A stretch of 64,000 nucleotides of DNA from Pseudomonas sp. TH41 (GCF_016650695.1 NZ_JAEKFH010000005.1:992001-1056000); one strand, 5' to 3'; counted from the stretch's first letter, positions 44,617 to 54,179 are shown. Translations and numbers: made by a program. The notes: generated by a model from the letters alone, not told the origin.

Positions 44617-46876
44617 AGGTGTGCAACAGGTCCGCCAGCGTCTGTTGCGAACGCAGCAGTTGTTCATGAAGCTGCGGTGCCAGTCCCCCCAACGCCGACT
44701 CATCGTTGACCATCGCGGCCTCTTCCAATGCCCTTAGTACGTTGGCCAATGCGCGAAAACCCAATGAGTCGCTGCTGCCCGCCAAACGGTGCGCCAGGTG
44801 CGCAACCTCGGTGCAATCGCCGGCCTCGATCGCTTCGGTGATTGCTTCGCGATGCTGCAGGATCGAGTCGCGCAACACCGCCAGCAATCCTTGAAGTTTC
44901 TGTTCACCGAGCAAAGTGCGGTGGGTGTGTAACAGTGGCCAGTCCATCGTCTCGTCATCGTGCGGCGGAGCGGGCATCGCGGATTGTCCGGCCAGCGCCT
45001 GTCGCAGAGTCTCGAGCTTCAGGGGCTTGGCGAGAATACCGTCCATTCCGGCGTCCAGATAACCGCGCACCAGTGCTGGCTGCACGCTCGCGGTCAGGGC
45101 GAAAATCCGGCTGTGACGGTTCGGACCTGCGGTGCCGCGAATCAGTTTGCACACGTCGACGCCGCTAATGCCCGGCAGATGCACATCCAGCAGGATCAGA
45201 TCGAAGGTCTGCACCGAGCATTGCGTCATCGCCTGTTCGCCATCTTCAGCGAGCCAGACCTGATGCCCGTCCCGTTGCAGCAAGCCACTGACCACGTCAC
45301 GGTTCAGCGCCACGTCCTCGACCACCAGAATATTCAGTGCCTGGCCGGGTTCGCTGCTCGGCGCCACACCCGCCACACCGGTCGCCGGTTGCAACGTCAG
45401 ATCGAACCAGAAACAACTGCCCCGCCCGACTTCACTTTCTACACCGATCTGCCCGCCCAACTGCTCTACCAGATGCTTGCTGATGGCCAGCCCGAGCCCG
45501 GTTCCGCCAAACCGTTGCGCCACCTCTTCGCTGGCCTGGGTGAAGCGTTCGAAAATCTTTTGCTGCATCTGTGGGGCAATCCCGATGCCATTGTCCTTCA
45601 CACGCCAGCGCAACCGCTGCCCGGTTTGCCCGGGGGCTTGAGCCAGCACAACCACCTCAACGCTGACATGGCCGCCCTCCGTGAACTTGATCGCGTTGGC
45701 CAGCAGGTTACTCAGCACCTGACGCAAGAATTGTTCGGCGCCGTGGTGCAGGCCGGCGACCTGTGGATCGATACGACAGTGCAACAGCGTATCGTTGCCG
45801 AGCGCTCGCGGCTCAAGCAGCGTCAGCACTTCGTCGATCAATTGGTGAACGGAAAAGTCGACCGGTTCAGGGTGGCTGACACCTTCCTCCAGTCGCGCGA
45901 AATACAGCACTTCATTGAGAATCGACAGCAACCCTTCGCCCGCCTTGTACAACGCCTCCAGACGTTTGCCCTCGCGCTCATCCAGTCGGGCATCGCGCAG
46001 CAGTTCAGCCATGCCGAGAATGCCGTTGAGCGGCGTGCGCAACTCATGGCTCATGGTCGCCAGGAACCGCGACTTGGCGAGGTTGGCCGCTTCGGCTTCG
46101 TCCTTGGCGCGCATCAGGCTGGCGGTGCGGCGCTCGACCATTCGCAGCAGTTCATCGCGATTGTCTTGCAGCGCCAGTCGATCGCTTTCCCGACGGTCAA
46201 TGTCATTGAGGATCGCCCGGCGCATATCGTCCAGGGCATGCGCCACGGTGTCGATTTCGTCCTCGTTGCCGCTGCGGCTTTTGTCCAGGTGCAAGGGCTC
46301 GTGCCAGTCACCGGCGGCGATGCGCCGGGCGAACTCGGCCATGACTTGCAGGTGACGCGTCACCAAGCGGTAAAACAGCCCCGACAACGCCACCGCCAGC
46401 CCACACAGAAACACACTCATCCACAGTAGGCTGGTCAAACCGGTGGCGTATAAACGCTGATGCACGGCGCCGAGGTCGGTGCTCACTTCTAGCTGCCCCA
46501 GATGCCTCACGGGACCTGATGGCGGCTGATAGTCCAATTCAAAACGGTCGATGCGCAACGGCCCCACCGGGTCCGGATTACCTTGCAGCACATCGAAATC
46601 GGGGCTGGTCAGTTGAACCCGCGCAACGTCGGAGAAATCCACCAGCCCCCGTAATTGCACATTCAATTGTTCCTGGTTCAAGTCCCACAGGCTGCGTTCG
46701 AGACTGGCCAGGTAACCGGCGCGAATCAGCTCCATCCGCGAGTCGATGTCGCGCATCTCGCGGCGGTATTCGAAATACAACTGCACGGTGCTCGCCAACA
46801 CGGTGAAGCACAGGCTGAACAGCAGAATGAACAGCAGTAGACGCCGCAACAATCCACCGGGCCGAGCGCGAATCAT
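44615..46876 (-). CDS. aruS: hybrid sensor histidine kinase
   Basis: 753 residues. Two membrane spans (about 11-30 and 146-168) enclose a 115-residue periplasmic sensor; HAMP (about 168-222); HisKA with His277 in FLATMSHELRTPLNG; ATPase with N-box LLANAIKF, DNGIGI and GGTGLGL; receiver with Asp564 in ILLDVHLPG; Hpt with His696 in VAHLAHRLAGSS. So it is a three-step phosphorelay kinase. In P. aeruginosa AruS with AruR controls the arginine transaminase genes; position and order here match. Coupled by ATGA to the binding protein gene. Confidence 0.9.
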   Translation of the reverse strand: MIRARPGGLLRRLLLFILLFSLCFTVLASTVQLYFEYRREMRDIDSRMELIRAGYLASLERSLWDLNQEQLNVQLRGLVDFSDVARVQLTSPDFDVLQGNPDPVGPLRIDRFELDYQPPSGPVRHLGQLEVSTDLGAVHQRLYATGLTSLLWMSVFLCGLAVALSGLFYRLVTRHLQVMAEFARRIAAGDWHEPLHLDKSRSGNEDEIDTVAHALDDMRRAILNDIDRRESDRLALQDNRDELLRMVERRTASLMRAKDEAEAANLAKSRFLATMSHELRTPLNGILGMAELLRDARLDEREGKRLEALYKAGEGLLSILNEVLYFARLEEGVSHPEPVDFSVHQLIDEVLTLLEPRALGNDTLLHCRIDPQVAGLHHGAEQFLRQVLSNLLANAIKFTEGGHVSVEVVVLAQAPGQTGQRLRWRVKDNGIGIAPQMQQKIFERFTQASEEVAQRFGGTGLGLAISKHLVEQLGGQIGVESEVGRGSCFWFDLTLQPATGVAGVAPSSEPGQALNILVVEDVALNRDVVSGLLQRDGHQVWLAEDGEQAMTQCSVQTFDLILLDVHLPGISGVDVCKLIRGTAGPNRHSRIFALTASVQPALVRGYLDAGMDGILAKPLKLETLRQALAGQSAMPAPPHDDETMDWPLLHTHRTLLGEQKLQGLLAVLRDSILQHREAITEAIEAGDCTEVAHLAHRLAGSSDSLGFRALANVLRALEEAAMVNDESALGGLAPQLHEQLLRSQQTLADLLHT

Positions 46877-47646
46877 TGCGTATCCGCCGGCAGGTTGATC
46901 ATGTCGCGGTAGGTGACTTCACTTTCGTTGAGCAAACGGTCGACCTCCCCGCTATCGACCATGCGCTTCAACTGCGCGTCGATGTCCGGCATGCGGCTCG
47001 CCAACGGCGATTTACGCGAGACGGCAACCCGCAGGTAGTCAACGCTCAAGGAAGTCGGCAACGCGACGATGTCTTGCGCCCCCGGCAGGTTCTCGACGTA
47101 AAGCTCCCCGGTGCGTCGCTCCGAGGTGATGAAGTCGATGCGCCCGCGAATCAGTTTGCCGAAGTTCTGGCGGCTGTCAGAGACCCATTCGATGTTCTGG
47201 TGCTGCGCGACGAAGCGGTCGAAGTCCACGCCATAACTTTCACCGAACAACAGCCCTCCACGGTAATTGGCCAGGTCCTCCAGGCGTTCGAATGTCACCG
47301 GACGCTGACGGTTGACGAACAACGCGACCTCCTCACGCAACACCGGCACCGTCGAAAACACCATGCTCTGTTCCCGTTGCGCGGTACTGTAGGCAAGCAC
47401 GACATCGACCCGGCCTTCGGCGGCATCCAGCAGGCAACGTTTCCAGTTGCCGAGCACGATGATCTCGACCTCGTAGCCCAATCGCCCAAAGAGGCTTTTC
47501 ACCACACTCGGTGCCAGACCGCGCACTTGCTTGCCGTCGCTCCAGGAGATCGGCGGGTACACCGGATAGTCGCAGTAGCGAATTTTTTCCGCCGCCATCG
47601 CGCTGTTCGCGACCAACGCCAACAACAGCCCGAACACACGCCGCAT
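46873..47646 (-). CDS. periplasmic solute-binding protein in the aruR-aruS operon
   Basis: 257 residues from ATG 47646 with signal peptide MRRVFGLLLALVANSAMAA; the longer frame is antisense to aruR territory. Family 3 binding fold (EKIRYCDYPVYPPISW, GLAPSVVKSLFGRLGYEVEI, LLDAAEGRVDVVLAYS, GKLIRGRIDFITSERR). It starts 5 bp after aruR and its stop overlaps the aruS start. No permease is coupled, so it may present a ligand to AruS rather than take part in transport. Confidence 0.85.
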   Translation of the reverse strand: MRRVFGLLLALVANSAMAAEKIRYCDYPVYPPISWSDGKQVRGLAPSVVKSLFGRLGYEVEIIVLGNWKRCLLDAAEGRVDVVLAYSTAQREQSMVFSTVPVLREEVALFVNRQRPVTFERLEDLANYRGGLLFGESYGVDFDRFVAQHQNIEWVSDSRQNFGKLIRGRIDFITSERRTGELYVENLPGAQDIVALPTSLSVDYLRVAVSRKSPLASRMPDIDAQLKRMVDSGEVDRLLNESEVTYRDMINLPADTQ

Positions 47647-47651
47647 AGATT

Positions 47652-48368
47652 TCAGGCCGCCACACTGGCGGTGAACAGATACCCGGCGCCGTGGATGGTG
47701 ATGATCAACTGTGGCTCGGCGGGGTCGTCGTGCAACTTGCGCCGCAAGCGCCCGACCAGCACGTCGATGGAGCGATCGTTGGGCACCCATTCGCGATTGC
47801 GGATCTGATCCATCAACTGATCGCGGCTTAAGGTGTGGCCGCTGTTGCGCAAGAACACACTGAGCAACTGGTACTCGCCGTGGGTCAGCAGGGTTTCGCT
47901 GCCGGTGGTGTCGATCAGGCGGCGGCGGTCGGTGTCCAGCGCCCAGTCCGCAAACTGTTTGACAGGCCGGGAGACAGCCGCCACCGGTTGCGGTAACTGC
48001 GCGTGACGAACCCGGCGTATCAGGTTTTTCGCCCGGGACACCAGCTCACGTGGATTGAGGGGTTTGATCACGTAGTCATCGGCGCCGCACTCAAGGCCGA
48101 CGATACGATCGATTTCATCGTTACGCCCGGTGATCAGAATGATCCCGACTTCCGAACGGACCCGCAGCTCACGGGTCAGCGTCAGGCCGTCCTTGCCGGG
48201 CAAACGGATATCGAGCATCACCAGATCGACTGTCTGGCTCGCCAGAAAGGTTTCGGCCAGCTCCGCCGTGGCGGCGCAATGCACCTCATACCCTTCCTGG
48301 GACAAGTAGGCGTGCAGCAGTTCGCGAATCAGCGGATCGTCATCGACGATCAGTACCCGAGGAGTCAT
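47652..48368 (-). CDS. aruR: OmpR-family response regulator
   Basis: 238 residues: receiver with DDD at 9-11, phosphoacceptor Asp53 in LVMLDIRLPG and Lys in DDYVIKPLNPRE, then a winged-helix output domain (LLTHGEYQLLSVFLRNSGHTLSRDQL, VPNDRSIDVLVGRLRRKLHDDP). First gene of aruR-binding protein-aruS. Predicted activator of the arginine transaminase genes in response to arginine. Its promoter must lie in the 92 bp before the TetR gene stop. Confidence 0.9.
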   Translation of the reverse strand: MTPRVLIVDDDPLIRELLHAYLSQEGYEVHCAATAELAETFLASQTVDLVMLDIRLPGKDGLTLTRELRVRSEVGIILITGRNDEIDRIVGLECGADDYVIKPLNPRELVSRAKNLIRRVRHAQLPQPVAAVSRPVKQFADWALDTDRRRLIDTTGSETLLTHGEYQLLSVFLRNSGHTLSRDQLMDQIRNREWVPNDRSIDVLVGRLRRKLHDDPAEPQLIITIHGAGYLFTASVAA

Positions 48369-48460
48369 CGCTTGGTGTCCCGCGTATGCCCGAAGGCGTG
48401 TTTCTTATTAGAGTGATTGACCGCATTGGCGCAAGAGAGTATCGACAGCTGAACGATCGA

Positions 48461-49108
48461 TCAACAGCCCGTCGTCTGGATGCAAAACCGTTGGCGACCG
48501 CCCGCCTGCAATCCGTCGACCCAGGCTTCGCAAATCTGAATGCCTTGTTCCGGGGTGAAGGTTCCGGGGTTGAGCCCCGACTCCAGCCACAAACCGTCGA
48601 GCAATGCGCTAAGGCTGATGGCGGCCAGATCGGCGTCGAAGTTTTCCCAGCCCTCCTCCTGCGCCAACTCGGTCAGCACCTTGCGCAAGATGCCGCGATA
48701 CTCGCCGTAGGAGTGCTCGTGCGCGAGATTGATCGACTCCGCCGTCCTCACCGCGCCCCAGAATGCCAGCCAGGCATCGATCAATTGCGGGTCGAGCAAT
48801 TCGGCGGAAAACGACCCTCGGAAGAATGCCGACAAGCGCTCGCGGGCGTTGGGCGCGGCCTGCGCCATGGCATCGCGCAGCAAGCTCATGACCCGACCGG
48901 TAATCGACCTATAGGCCTCGGCCACCAGTTCATCCTTGCCGGAATAGTGATGGCTGATCAGCCCGACCGACACCCCGGCCTCGGCGGAAATCTTGCGGAT
49001 GGACGCGCCCTGGAAGCCGTGGCGCTTGAGGCACACCAGCGTCGCCTCGATCAGGTTGGCCTTGCGCAGCTCCGGCTCCATGCGGGAAAAACGGGCTTCC
49101 TGACTCAT
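48461..49108 (-). CDS. TetR-family regulator (BetI-like)
   Basis: 215 residues from ATG 49108 with GGAGAG 8 bases upstream; the longer frame runs through a REP-like repeat. HTH in residues 20-50 (ATLVCLKRHGFQGASIRKIS, AEAGVSVGLISHHYSGKDEL), which is the BetI/RutR-like recognition helix. C-terminal part SAFFRGSFSAELLDPQLIDAWLAF is also BetI-like. No choline genes are near. It may regulate aru-CoA or the neighbouring aldolase and binding protein genes. Confidence 0.86.
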   Translation of the reverse strand: MSQEARFSRMEPELRKANLIEATLVCLKRHGFQGASIRKISAEAGVSVGLISHHYSGKDELVAEAYRSITGRVMSLLRDAMAQAAPNARERLSAFFRGSFSAELLDPQLIDAWLAFWGAVRTAESINLAHEHSYGEYRGILRKVLTELAQEEGWENFDADLAAISLSALLDGLWLESGLNPGTFTPEQGIQICEAWVDGLQAGGRQRFCIQTTGC

Positions 49109-49233
49109 GGGCGACACTCTCCGTGGATCAATCGTTAAGGGCGCGGCAGTGAAGTCCGCGAGTTGAACGACTGTACAGCAAGAGTGTGGCAAGTCTCCAG
49201 TCAGTCGCACGTCTGAGGGACCGTGTTGCCTGC

Positions 49234-49328
49234 CTTCGCGAGCAAGCCCGCTCCCACAGGGATCTCCAGCGTATGCAGCATGTGTGTACGACACACATCA
49301 ACTGTGGGAGCTGGCTTGCCTGCGAAGG
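49234..49328. repeat. degenerate REP-type inverted repeat
   Basis: CTTCGCGAGCAAGCCCGCTC at 49234 is opposed by TGTGGGAGCTGGCTTGCCTG at 49303 with several mismatches. Between the aldolase stop (49357) and the TetR start. Confidence 0.65.
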
Positions 49329-49356
49329 AGCCAGCCCACTCACAGAAAGATTCAGG

Positions 49357-50151
49357 TCAGTCGCGATAACCCGGCGCAACACGGTCAAGCAATCTCAACA
49401 AAGCCGCCCACGCCAACTGCAGACCATCCGGGTCACTCAACTGCCCCTCCTCCAACGGACGGCCAGGATCGTTGAACTGGCGCTCGGTGTGTTCACACAC
49501 CTCGACGGGCGGCAAAACCAGCTCACCGGCAGCTTGCGCGGCCAACTGGATTTCGCAGGCTTTTTCCAGGTAATACATGCGCAAAAACGCCTGGCTCACC
49601 GATTCACCGACGGTCAGCAAACCGTGGTTGCGCAGCATCAGCACCGACTTGTCGCCGAGGTCCTGCACCAGACGCTGCTGTTCGCTCATGTCCAGCGCCA
49701 CGCCTTCATAGTCGTGGTAGGCGACCCGACCGTAGAACTCCATGGAAATCTGGTTCACCGGCAACAATCCGCATTTCAACGCTGCGACTGCGCAACCCGA
49801 TTTGGTGTGCGTATGCAGCACGCATTGCGCGTCGTCACGAGCGCCGTGAATGGCGCTGTGAATCACGAAACCTGCCGGATTGACCGGATACGGCGACGGC
49901 TCCACGGTCCGACCATCGAGGTCGATCTTTACCAGATTGGACGCAGTGATTTCTTCGAACATCAGCCCGTACGGATTGATCAGGAAGTGATGCTCAGGCC
50001 CCGGCAAACGTACCGAGATGTGGGTAAAGATCAGATCGGTCATGCGAAAGTGCGCGATCAATCGATAACAGGCCGCCAACTCTTCACGCAGGCGCTGTTC
50101 GGTTGCGCTGCGCTGAGGCGTCGCGCCAAGGTTCGTGACGATCTCATTCAT
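49357..50151 (-). CDS. class II aldolase/adducin family protein
   Basis: 264 residues from ATG 50151 with GGAGA upstream. Fold motifs: LIAHFRMTDLIFTHISVRLP, LINPYGLMFEEITASNL, zinc ligands in VLHTHTKSGCAVAAL and MLRNHGLLTVGE. The zinc-dependent fold catalyses retro-aldol cleavage or epimerisation of phosphosugars; this subgroup is not assigned a substrate. It lies 75 bp downstream of the polyamine-type binding protein gene on the same strand. Confidence 0.85.
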   Translation of the reverse strand: MNEIVTNLGATPQRSATEQRLREELAACYRLIAHFRMTDLIFTHISVRLPGPEHHFLINPYGLMFEEITASNLVKIDLDGRTVEPSPYPVNPAGFVIHSAIHGARDDAQCVLHTHTKSGCAVAALKCGLLPVNQISMEFYGRVAYHDYEGVALDMSEQQRLVQDLGDKSVLMLRNHGLLTVGESVSQAFLRMYYLEKACEIQLAAQAAGELVLPPVEVCEHTERQFNDPGRPLEEGQLSDPDGLQLAWAALLRLLDRVAPGYRD

Positions 50152-50226
50152 TGTTTTGGTTCTCCAGGCTGATCGACTGCGCGTCACAGTAAGGCCGGAC
50201 GCGTTATCGCGTCCAGCCGATGGCAA

Positions 50227-51276
50227 TTACTTGCTGGCCCAGGCGTTGAAACGCTCTTCAAGTTCTTCGCCGTGATCGACCCAGAACGCTACGTCCATCG
50301 ACAGCGCGCCTTTGAGGTTTTGCGGCGCGGTGGGCACCCATTGGGCGAGTTTGCTGTCCAGTTTGGCGGCGGCTTCGGTATTGGTCGGGCCATAGGGGAT
50401 TTGCTCGACGTACTTGACCTGAGCGTCCGGCTGGTTGGCAAACGCGATAAAACGCTTGGCCTGATCGACATGTTTAGAGCCTTTGATGATCGCCCAGTAA
50501 TCCATGCCGTACAGGCTACCCGGCCAGACCAGCCCGAGGTGGCTGCCGCTTTGCGCGGCGGCGGCCACACGTCCGCTGTAGGTCGACGTCATCACCACGT
50601 CCCCGGCCGTCAGCCACTGCGCCGGTTGCGCGCCGGCTTCCCACCACTGGATATAGGGTTTGAGTTCAGTCAGTTTGGCGAAGGCACGGTCGACCCCCTG
50701 CGGCGTGTTCAACACCGAATACACGTCTTCGACCTTCACGCCGTCAGCCAGCAAGGCGAATTCCAGGTTGTACACCGCACGTTTGCGCAAGCCGCGCTTG
50801 CCAGGAATTTTCTTCACGTCCCAAAAATCGGCCCACGAGGTCGGGGCCTGTGCCAGCTTTTGCGTGTCGTAGGCAATCGCCACGCTCCACACCAGCGCCG
50901 CCGAGCCGCACGCCTGCGCCGCATCGGGAATCAACTGCTCGGCGCGGCCCAGGGTTTTCCAGTCGAGCTTTTCGTACATGCCTTCGTCGCACCCGCGCAT
51001 CAGGTCCGGGCCTTCGATCTGCACCACGTCCCAATCGGCGTTGCCGGTGTCGACCATCACTTTGATCCGGGCCATCTCGCCGTTGTATTCACTCTGAATC
51101 AGCTTGCTGTGATCCGCGACGCTGAACGGCTGGAAAAATGCCACATCCTGGGCTTTCTGGCCGGCACCGCCGTAACCCACCACCACCATGTCCGGTGCTG
51201 CCTGAGCGCTACCCAGGCCCATGGCCAGGGACAGCAACAAGGGATAAAAACCGTGCTTGAGCGTGTTCGATTTCAT
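50227..51276 (-). CDS. polyamine-type ABC solute-binding protein
   Basis: 349 residues from ATG 51276 (GAGGAA upstream) with signal peptide ending GLGSAQA. PotD/PotF-like fold: MVVVGYGGAGQKAQDVAF, ADWDVVQIEGPDLMRGC, LVWSVAIAYDTQKL, WADFWDVKKIPGKRGLR and GLVWPGSLYGMDYWAI. No matching permease or ATPase is adjacent, so an importer elsewhere must use it. The divergent partner is the flavin oxidoreductase at 51491; the shared promoter holds the 38-bp element. Confidence 0.88.
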   Translation of the reverse strand: MKSNTLKHGFYPLLLSLAMGLGSAQAAPDMVVVGYGGAGQKAQDVAFFQPFSVADHSKLIQSEYNGEMARIKVMVDTGNADWDVVQIEGPDLMRGCDEGMYEKLDWKTLGRAEQLIPDAAQACGSAALVWSVAIAYDTQKLAQAPTSWADFWDVKKIPGKRGLRKRAVYNLEFALLADGVKVEDVYSVLNTPQGVDRAFAKLTELKPYIQWWEAGAQPAQWLTAGDVVMTSTYSGRVAAAAQSGSHLGLVWPGSLYGMDYWAIIKGSKHVDQAKRFIAFANQPDAQVKYVEQIPYGPTNTEAAAKLDSKLAQWVPTAPQNLKGALSMDVAFWVDHGEELEERFNAWASK

Positions 51277-51384
51277 CAGTGGTTCCTCTTGCAGGTGCCA
51301 CTCGACGAAACGCCGCGTGACCCTTTTTATTGTTGTGAGGTTCGCCCCAGGTTCGGGCGCAAAACAATCTACTGCGAGCGCCAG

Positions 51385-51422
51385 TAAAAAAACAAGTTGA
51401 TTTTTTACTAAGAGTAAATTTC
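51385..51422. promoter_or_regulatory. 38-bp AT-rich operator candidate, copy 1
   Basis: TAAAAAAACAA, 4 variable bases, ATTTTTTACT, 4 variable bases (AAGA), GTAAATTTC. It contains the palindrome TTTACT-AAG-AGTAAA. It lies between the divergent binding protein (50227) and flavin oxidoreductase (51491) genes. A second copy is at 56750. Confidence 0.6.
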
Positions 51423-51490
51423 TATAGGTAAATAATAACAACGCCGAAAACCCGGTCTTTCGGTGTCAGCCTGCCTGGAGTACCCGCATC

Positions 51491-53452
51491 ATGCCGACCT
51501 CGTCCCCCGCTTTTGCGCACCTGTTCGAACCCTTGCAGCTGCGAGGCAAACGGCTGAAAAACCGTATTATGTCCAGCGGTCACGACACCTCGATGCCCAC
51601 TGACAACCTGGTCAACGACCAATTGATCGCCTATCACACCGCGCGGGCCGAAGGCGGTGTCGGGCTGATCGTGTTGCAAGTGGCCGGGGTGCATGACAGC
51701 GCGCGGTACACCTCCCATGTGCTGATGGCCACCGACGACGCCTGCATCGAGGGTTACCAAAAAATCGCCCAAAGCTGCCACGCGCATGGCACGGTGGTGC
51801 TGTCGCAGATTTTCCATCCGGGTCGGGAAATCATGGAGTCCAGCGATGGCCTGCTGGCCGTCGCCTACTCGCCTTCAGCCGTGCCCAACGAGCGGTTTCG
51901 GGTGATGCCGCGTGCGCTCGATCAAGCGATGATCGATGAGATCGTCGCCGGTTACGGCGCAGCGGCCCGACGCCTGTATCAGGCCGGGATCGACGGCGTG
52001 GAAGTGGTCGCCAGCCATGGTTACCTGCCGGCGCAGTTCATCAACCCACGGGTCAACCGTCGCACCGATGGCTACAACGGCGACCTGGAACAACGCCTGC
52101 GTTTCCTGCGCGAAGTGATCGCGGCCGTGCGCGCCAACACCGATGAACACTTCATCATCGGCCTGCGCATTTCCGCCGACGAACGCGATCCCGAAGGGCT
52201 GACCGAGGATGAATCCCTGGCTGCCGTGCAATCACTGCAACCGTTTTTGGATTACGTGCACATCGTCGCCGGAACCTCGGCTTCGTTGGGCGGCGCGGTA
52301 CACATCGTGCCGCCCATGGCGATCGAAGCCGCGTATCTGGCCAAGGAAGCCGGAACGTTCAAGGCTGGCCTGTCGATTCCGCTGTTCGTCACCGGGCGCA
52401 TCAACCAGCCGCAGGAAGCCGAGTTGATTCTGGCGCGTGGCCAGGCCGATGTGTGCGGCATGACCCGCGCATTGATCTGCGACCCGCAAATGCCCAACAA
52501 AACCGACACCGGCCATGTCGAAGATGTGCGCGCCTGCATCGCCTGCAACCAGGCCTGCATCGGTCACTTCCACAAAGGCTTGCCGATTTCCTGCATCCAG
52601 CACCCGGAAACCGGCCGCGAACTGATCTTCGGTCAGCGGCAACCGACCACCCAGCGCAAACGCATCATGATCGCCGGCGGCGGCCCCGCCGGGATGAAAG
52701 CCGCCGCCGTGGCCGCCCAGCGCGGACACGACGTCACCCTCTACGAAGCCAGCTCGCAACTCGGCGGCCAGGTATTGCTCGCGCAGTTGTTACCAAAGCG
52801 TGCCGAGTTCGGCGGCGCCAGCACCAACCTGCAACGCGAAATGGAACTGGCCGGCGTGCGTGTCGTGCGCAACACCCGCGTCGATCGGGCGCTGGTGGAA
52901 CGCGAGCGGCCAGACATGGTAATCGTCGCCACCGGCGCCGAGCCTTACTGGCCGGCATTCGAGCGCGGCGGTGAATTGCAGGTCGTAGACGCCTGGCAAG
53001 TTCTGCGCGATGAGGTACAGATCGGTCGTTCGGTGGTGGTCGTCGACTGGCGCTGCGACTGGATCGGCCCCGGCATCGCCGAACGCCTGGTGCGTGCCGG
53101 GCATCAGGTGCAACTGGCCGTCAACGGCACCCATTGCGGGGAAAACCTGCCGCTGTACGTACGCGATCAACTGGCCGGCGAACTGCACAAACTCGGCATC
53201 CCAATCACGCCCTACGCCCGCCTGTACGGTTGCGACGACAACACCGTCTACCTGCAACACACCGCCAGCGGCGAACCGATGCTGTTCGAAAACATCGACA
53301 CGCTGGTGCTCTGCCAGGGCCATCAACCCGTGGACACCCTCGGCGCAGAGTTGCAAGGCCTGGTGGAGTTCCGGCGTATCGGCGACTGCCTCGCACCGCG
53401 CACCGCCGAAGAAGCGATTTACGAAGGGCTGAAAGTCGCCTGGGAGCTTTAA
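51491..53452 (+). CDS. FMN/FAD/4Fe-4S NADH:flavin oxidoreductase (2,4-dienoyl-CoA reductase or N-demethylase type)
   Basis: 653 residues. Old-yellow-enzyme barrel (residues 1-340: KRLKNRIMSSGHDTSMP, ASHGYLPAQFINPRVNRRTD), cysteine cluster ACIACNQACIGHFHKGLPISC for a 4Fe-4S centre, and a C-terminal FAD/NADH part (MIAGGGPAGMKAAAVAAQRG). The layout is shared by dienoyl-CoA reductase, trimethylamine dehydrogenase and N-methylproline or dimethylglycine demethylases. With a polyamine-type binding protein next door, an amine demethylase is likely. Confidence 0.87.
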   Translation: MPTSSPAFAHLFEPLQLRGKRLKNRIMSSGHDTSMPTDNLVNDQLIAYHTARAEGGVGLIVLQVAGVHDSARYTSHVLMATDDACIEGYQKIAQSCHAHGTVVLSQIFHPGREIMESSDGLLAVAYSPSAVPNERFRVMPRALDQAMIDEIVAGYGAAARRLYQAGIDGVEVVASHGYLPAQFINPRVNRRTDGYNGDLEQRLRFLREVIAAVRANTDEHFIIGLRISADERDPEGLTEDESLAAVQSLQPFLDYVHIVAGTSASLGGAVHIVPPMAIEAAYLAKEAGTFKAGLSIPLFVTGRINQPQEAELILARGQADVCGMTRALICDPQMPNKTDTGHVEDVRACIACNQACIGHFHKGLPISCIQHPETGRELIFGQRQPTTQRKRIMIAGGGPAGMKAAAVAAQRGHDVTLYEASSQLGGQVLLAQLLPKRAEFGGASTNLQREMELAGVRVVRNTRVDRALVERERPDMVIVATGAEPYWPAFERGGELQVVDAWQVLRDEVQIGRSVVVVDWRCDWIGPGIAERLVRAGHQVQLAVNGTHCGENLPLYVRDQLAGELHKLGIPITPYARLYGCDDNTVYLQHTASGEPMLFENIDTLVLCQGHQPVDTLGAELQGLVEFRRIGDCLAPRTAEEAIYEGLKVAWEL

Positions 53453-53465
53453 GGCTGTTTATACT

Positions 53466-53488
53466 CCGGGGTTTTACGCAAACCCCGG
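53466..53488. promoter_or_regulatory. perfect hairpin before the XRE-cupin gene
   Basis: CCGGGGTTT, loop TACGC, AAACCCCGG, starting 14 bp after the oxidoreductase stop and ending 13 bp before the regulator start. No T-tract follows. It may be a processing or terminator stem or a regulator operator. Confidence 0.5.
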
Positions 53489-53501
53489 TTCGGAGCACGC
53501 C

Positions 53502-54119
53502 ATGAGCAACAGCAGCACGATGCCGCCTGCCAACAGTGCGCCCACGCAAGACAGCGCCACGGCGGAACCGCATTTTCTCGGCACCCGCATTCGTGGCCTG
53601 CGCAAACGCCGGGGCATGACCCTGGCGGAATTGGCGCAAATGAGCGAGCTGACGGCGGGCTACATCAGTCAGCTTGAACGGAATCTGGCTTATCCCTCCA
53701 TCCCTGCCCTGTTCAACATCGCCCGCAGTCTGGGCGTGACCATTCAATGGTTCTTTGCCAGCGAGGCCCAAACGACGCCCGAAGACGATGGCATCGTCGT
53801 CCGCAAAAACAGCCGGATGAGCGTGCACTACGAAGATGGCATCGTTGATCACCTGCTGACGCCACAGCCAAATCGTCAACTGGAGATGCTGCACTCGCGG
53901 TTTCCGCCAGGGACGTATAGCCAGCAGAGTTACAGCCATGAGGGTGAAGAGGCGGGGTATTTACTGTCGGGGAGTTTTGAGTTGTGGGTCGGGGATCGGC
54001 ATTTTCAGCTGAGTGAAGGGGATAGTTTCAGCTTTTCGAGCCAGGAACCGCATCGGTATGGGAATCCTGGGGAGGTGGACGCGGTGGTGATTTGGGTGAT
54101 TACGCCGCCTACGTTTTAA
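53502..54119 (+). CDS. XRE-cupin transcriptional regulator
   Basis: 205 residues. HTH_3 domain in about residues 28-83 (LRKRRGMTLAELAQMSELTAGYISQLERN) and a cupin_2 domain in the C-terminal half (MLHSRFPPGTYSQQSYSHEGEEAGYLLSGSFELW). Regulators of this class (PuuR, PauR, PsdR) repress amine and amino acid genes and respond to the metabolite. 49 bp after the flavin oxidoreductase in the same direction; a natural candidate for binding the 38-bp elements. GGAG precedes the ATG. Confidence 0.9.
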   Translation: MSNSSTMPPANSAPTQDSATAEPHFLGTRIRGLRKRRGMTLAELAQMSELTAGYISQLERNLAYPSIPALFNIARSLGVTIQWFFASEAQTTPEDDGIVVRKNSRMSVHYEDGIVDHLLTPQPNRQLEMLHSRFPPGTYSQQSYSHEGEEAGYLLSGSFELWVGDRHFQLSEGDSFSFSSQEPHRYGNPGEVDAVVIWVITPPTF

Positions 54120-54179
54120 ACGTGTGCCCGCGAAAAAAAGTCCGCAGCGCAAAATCGCTGAGGATCTGAGAAGCCCTGC

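Noticed and set aside
44960..46429. 489-codon antisense ORF opposite aruS
   Set aside because: aruS shows all kinase, receiver and Hpt motifs; the opposite frame is a codon-bias artefact.
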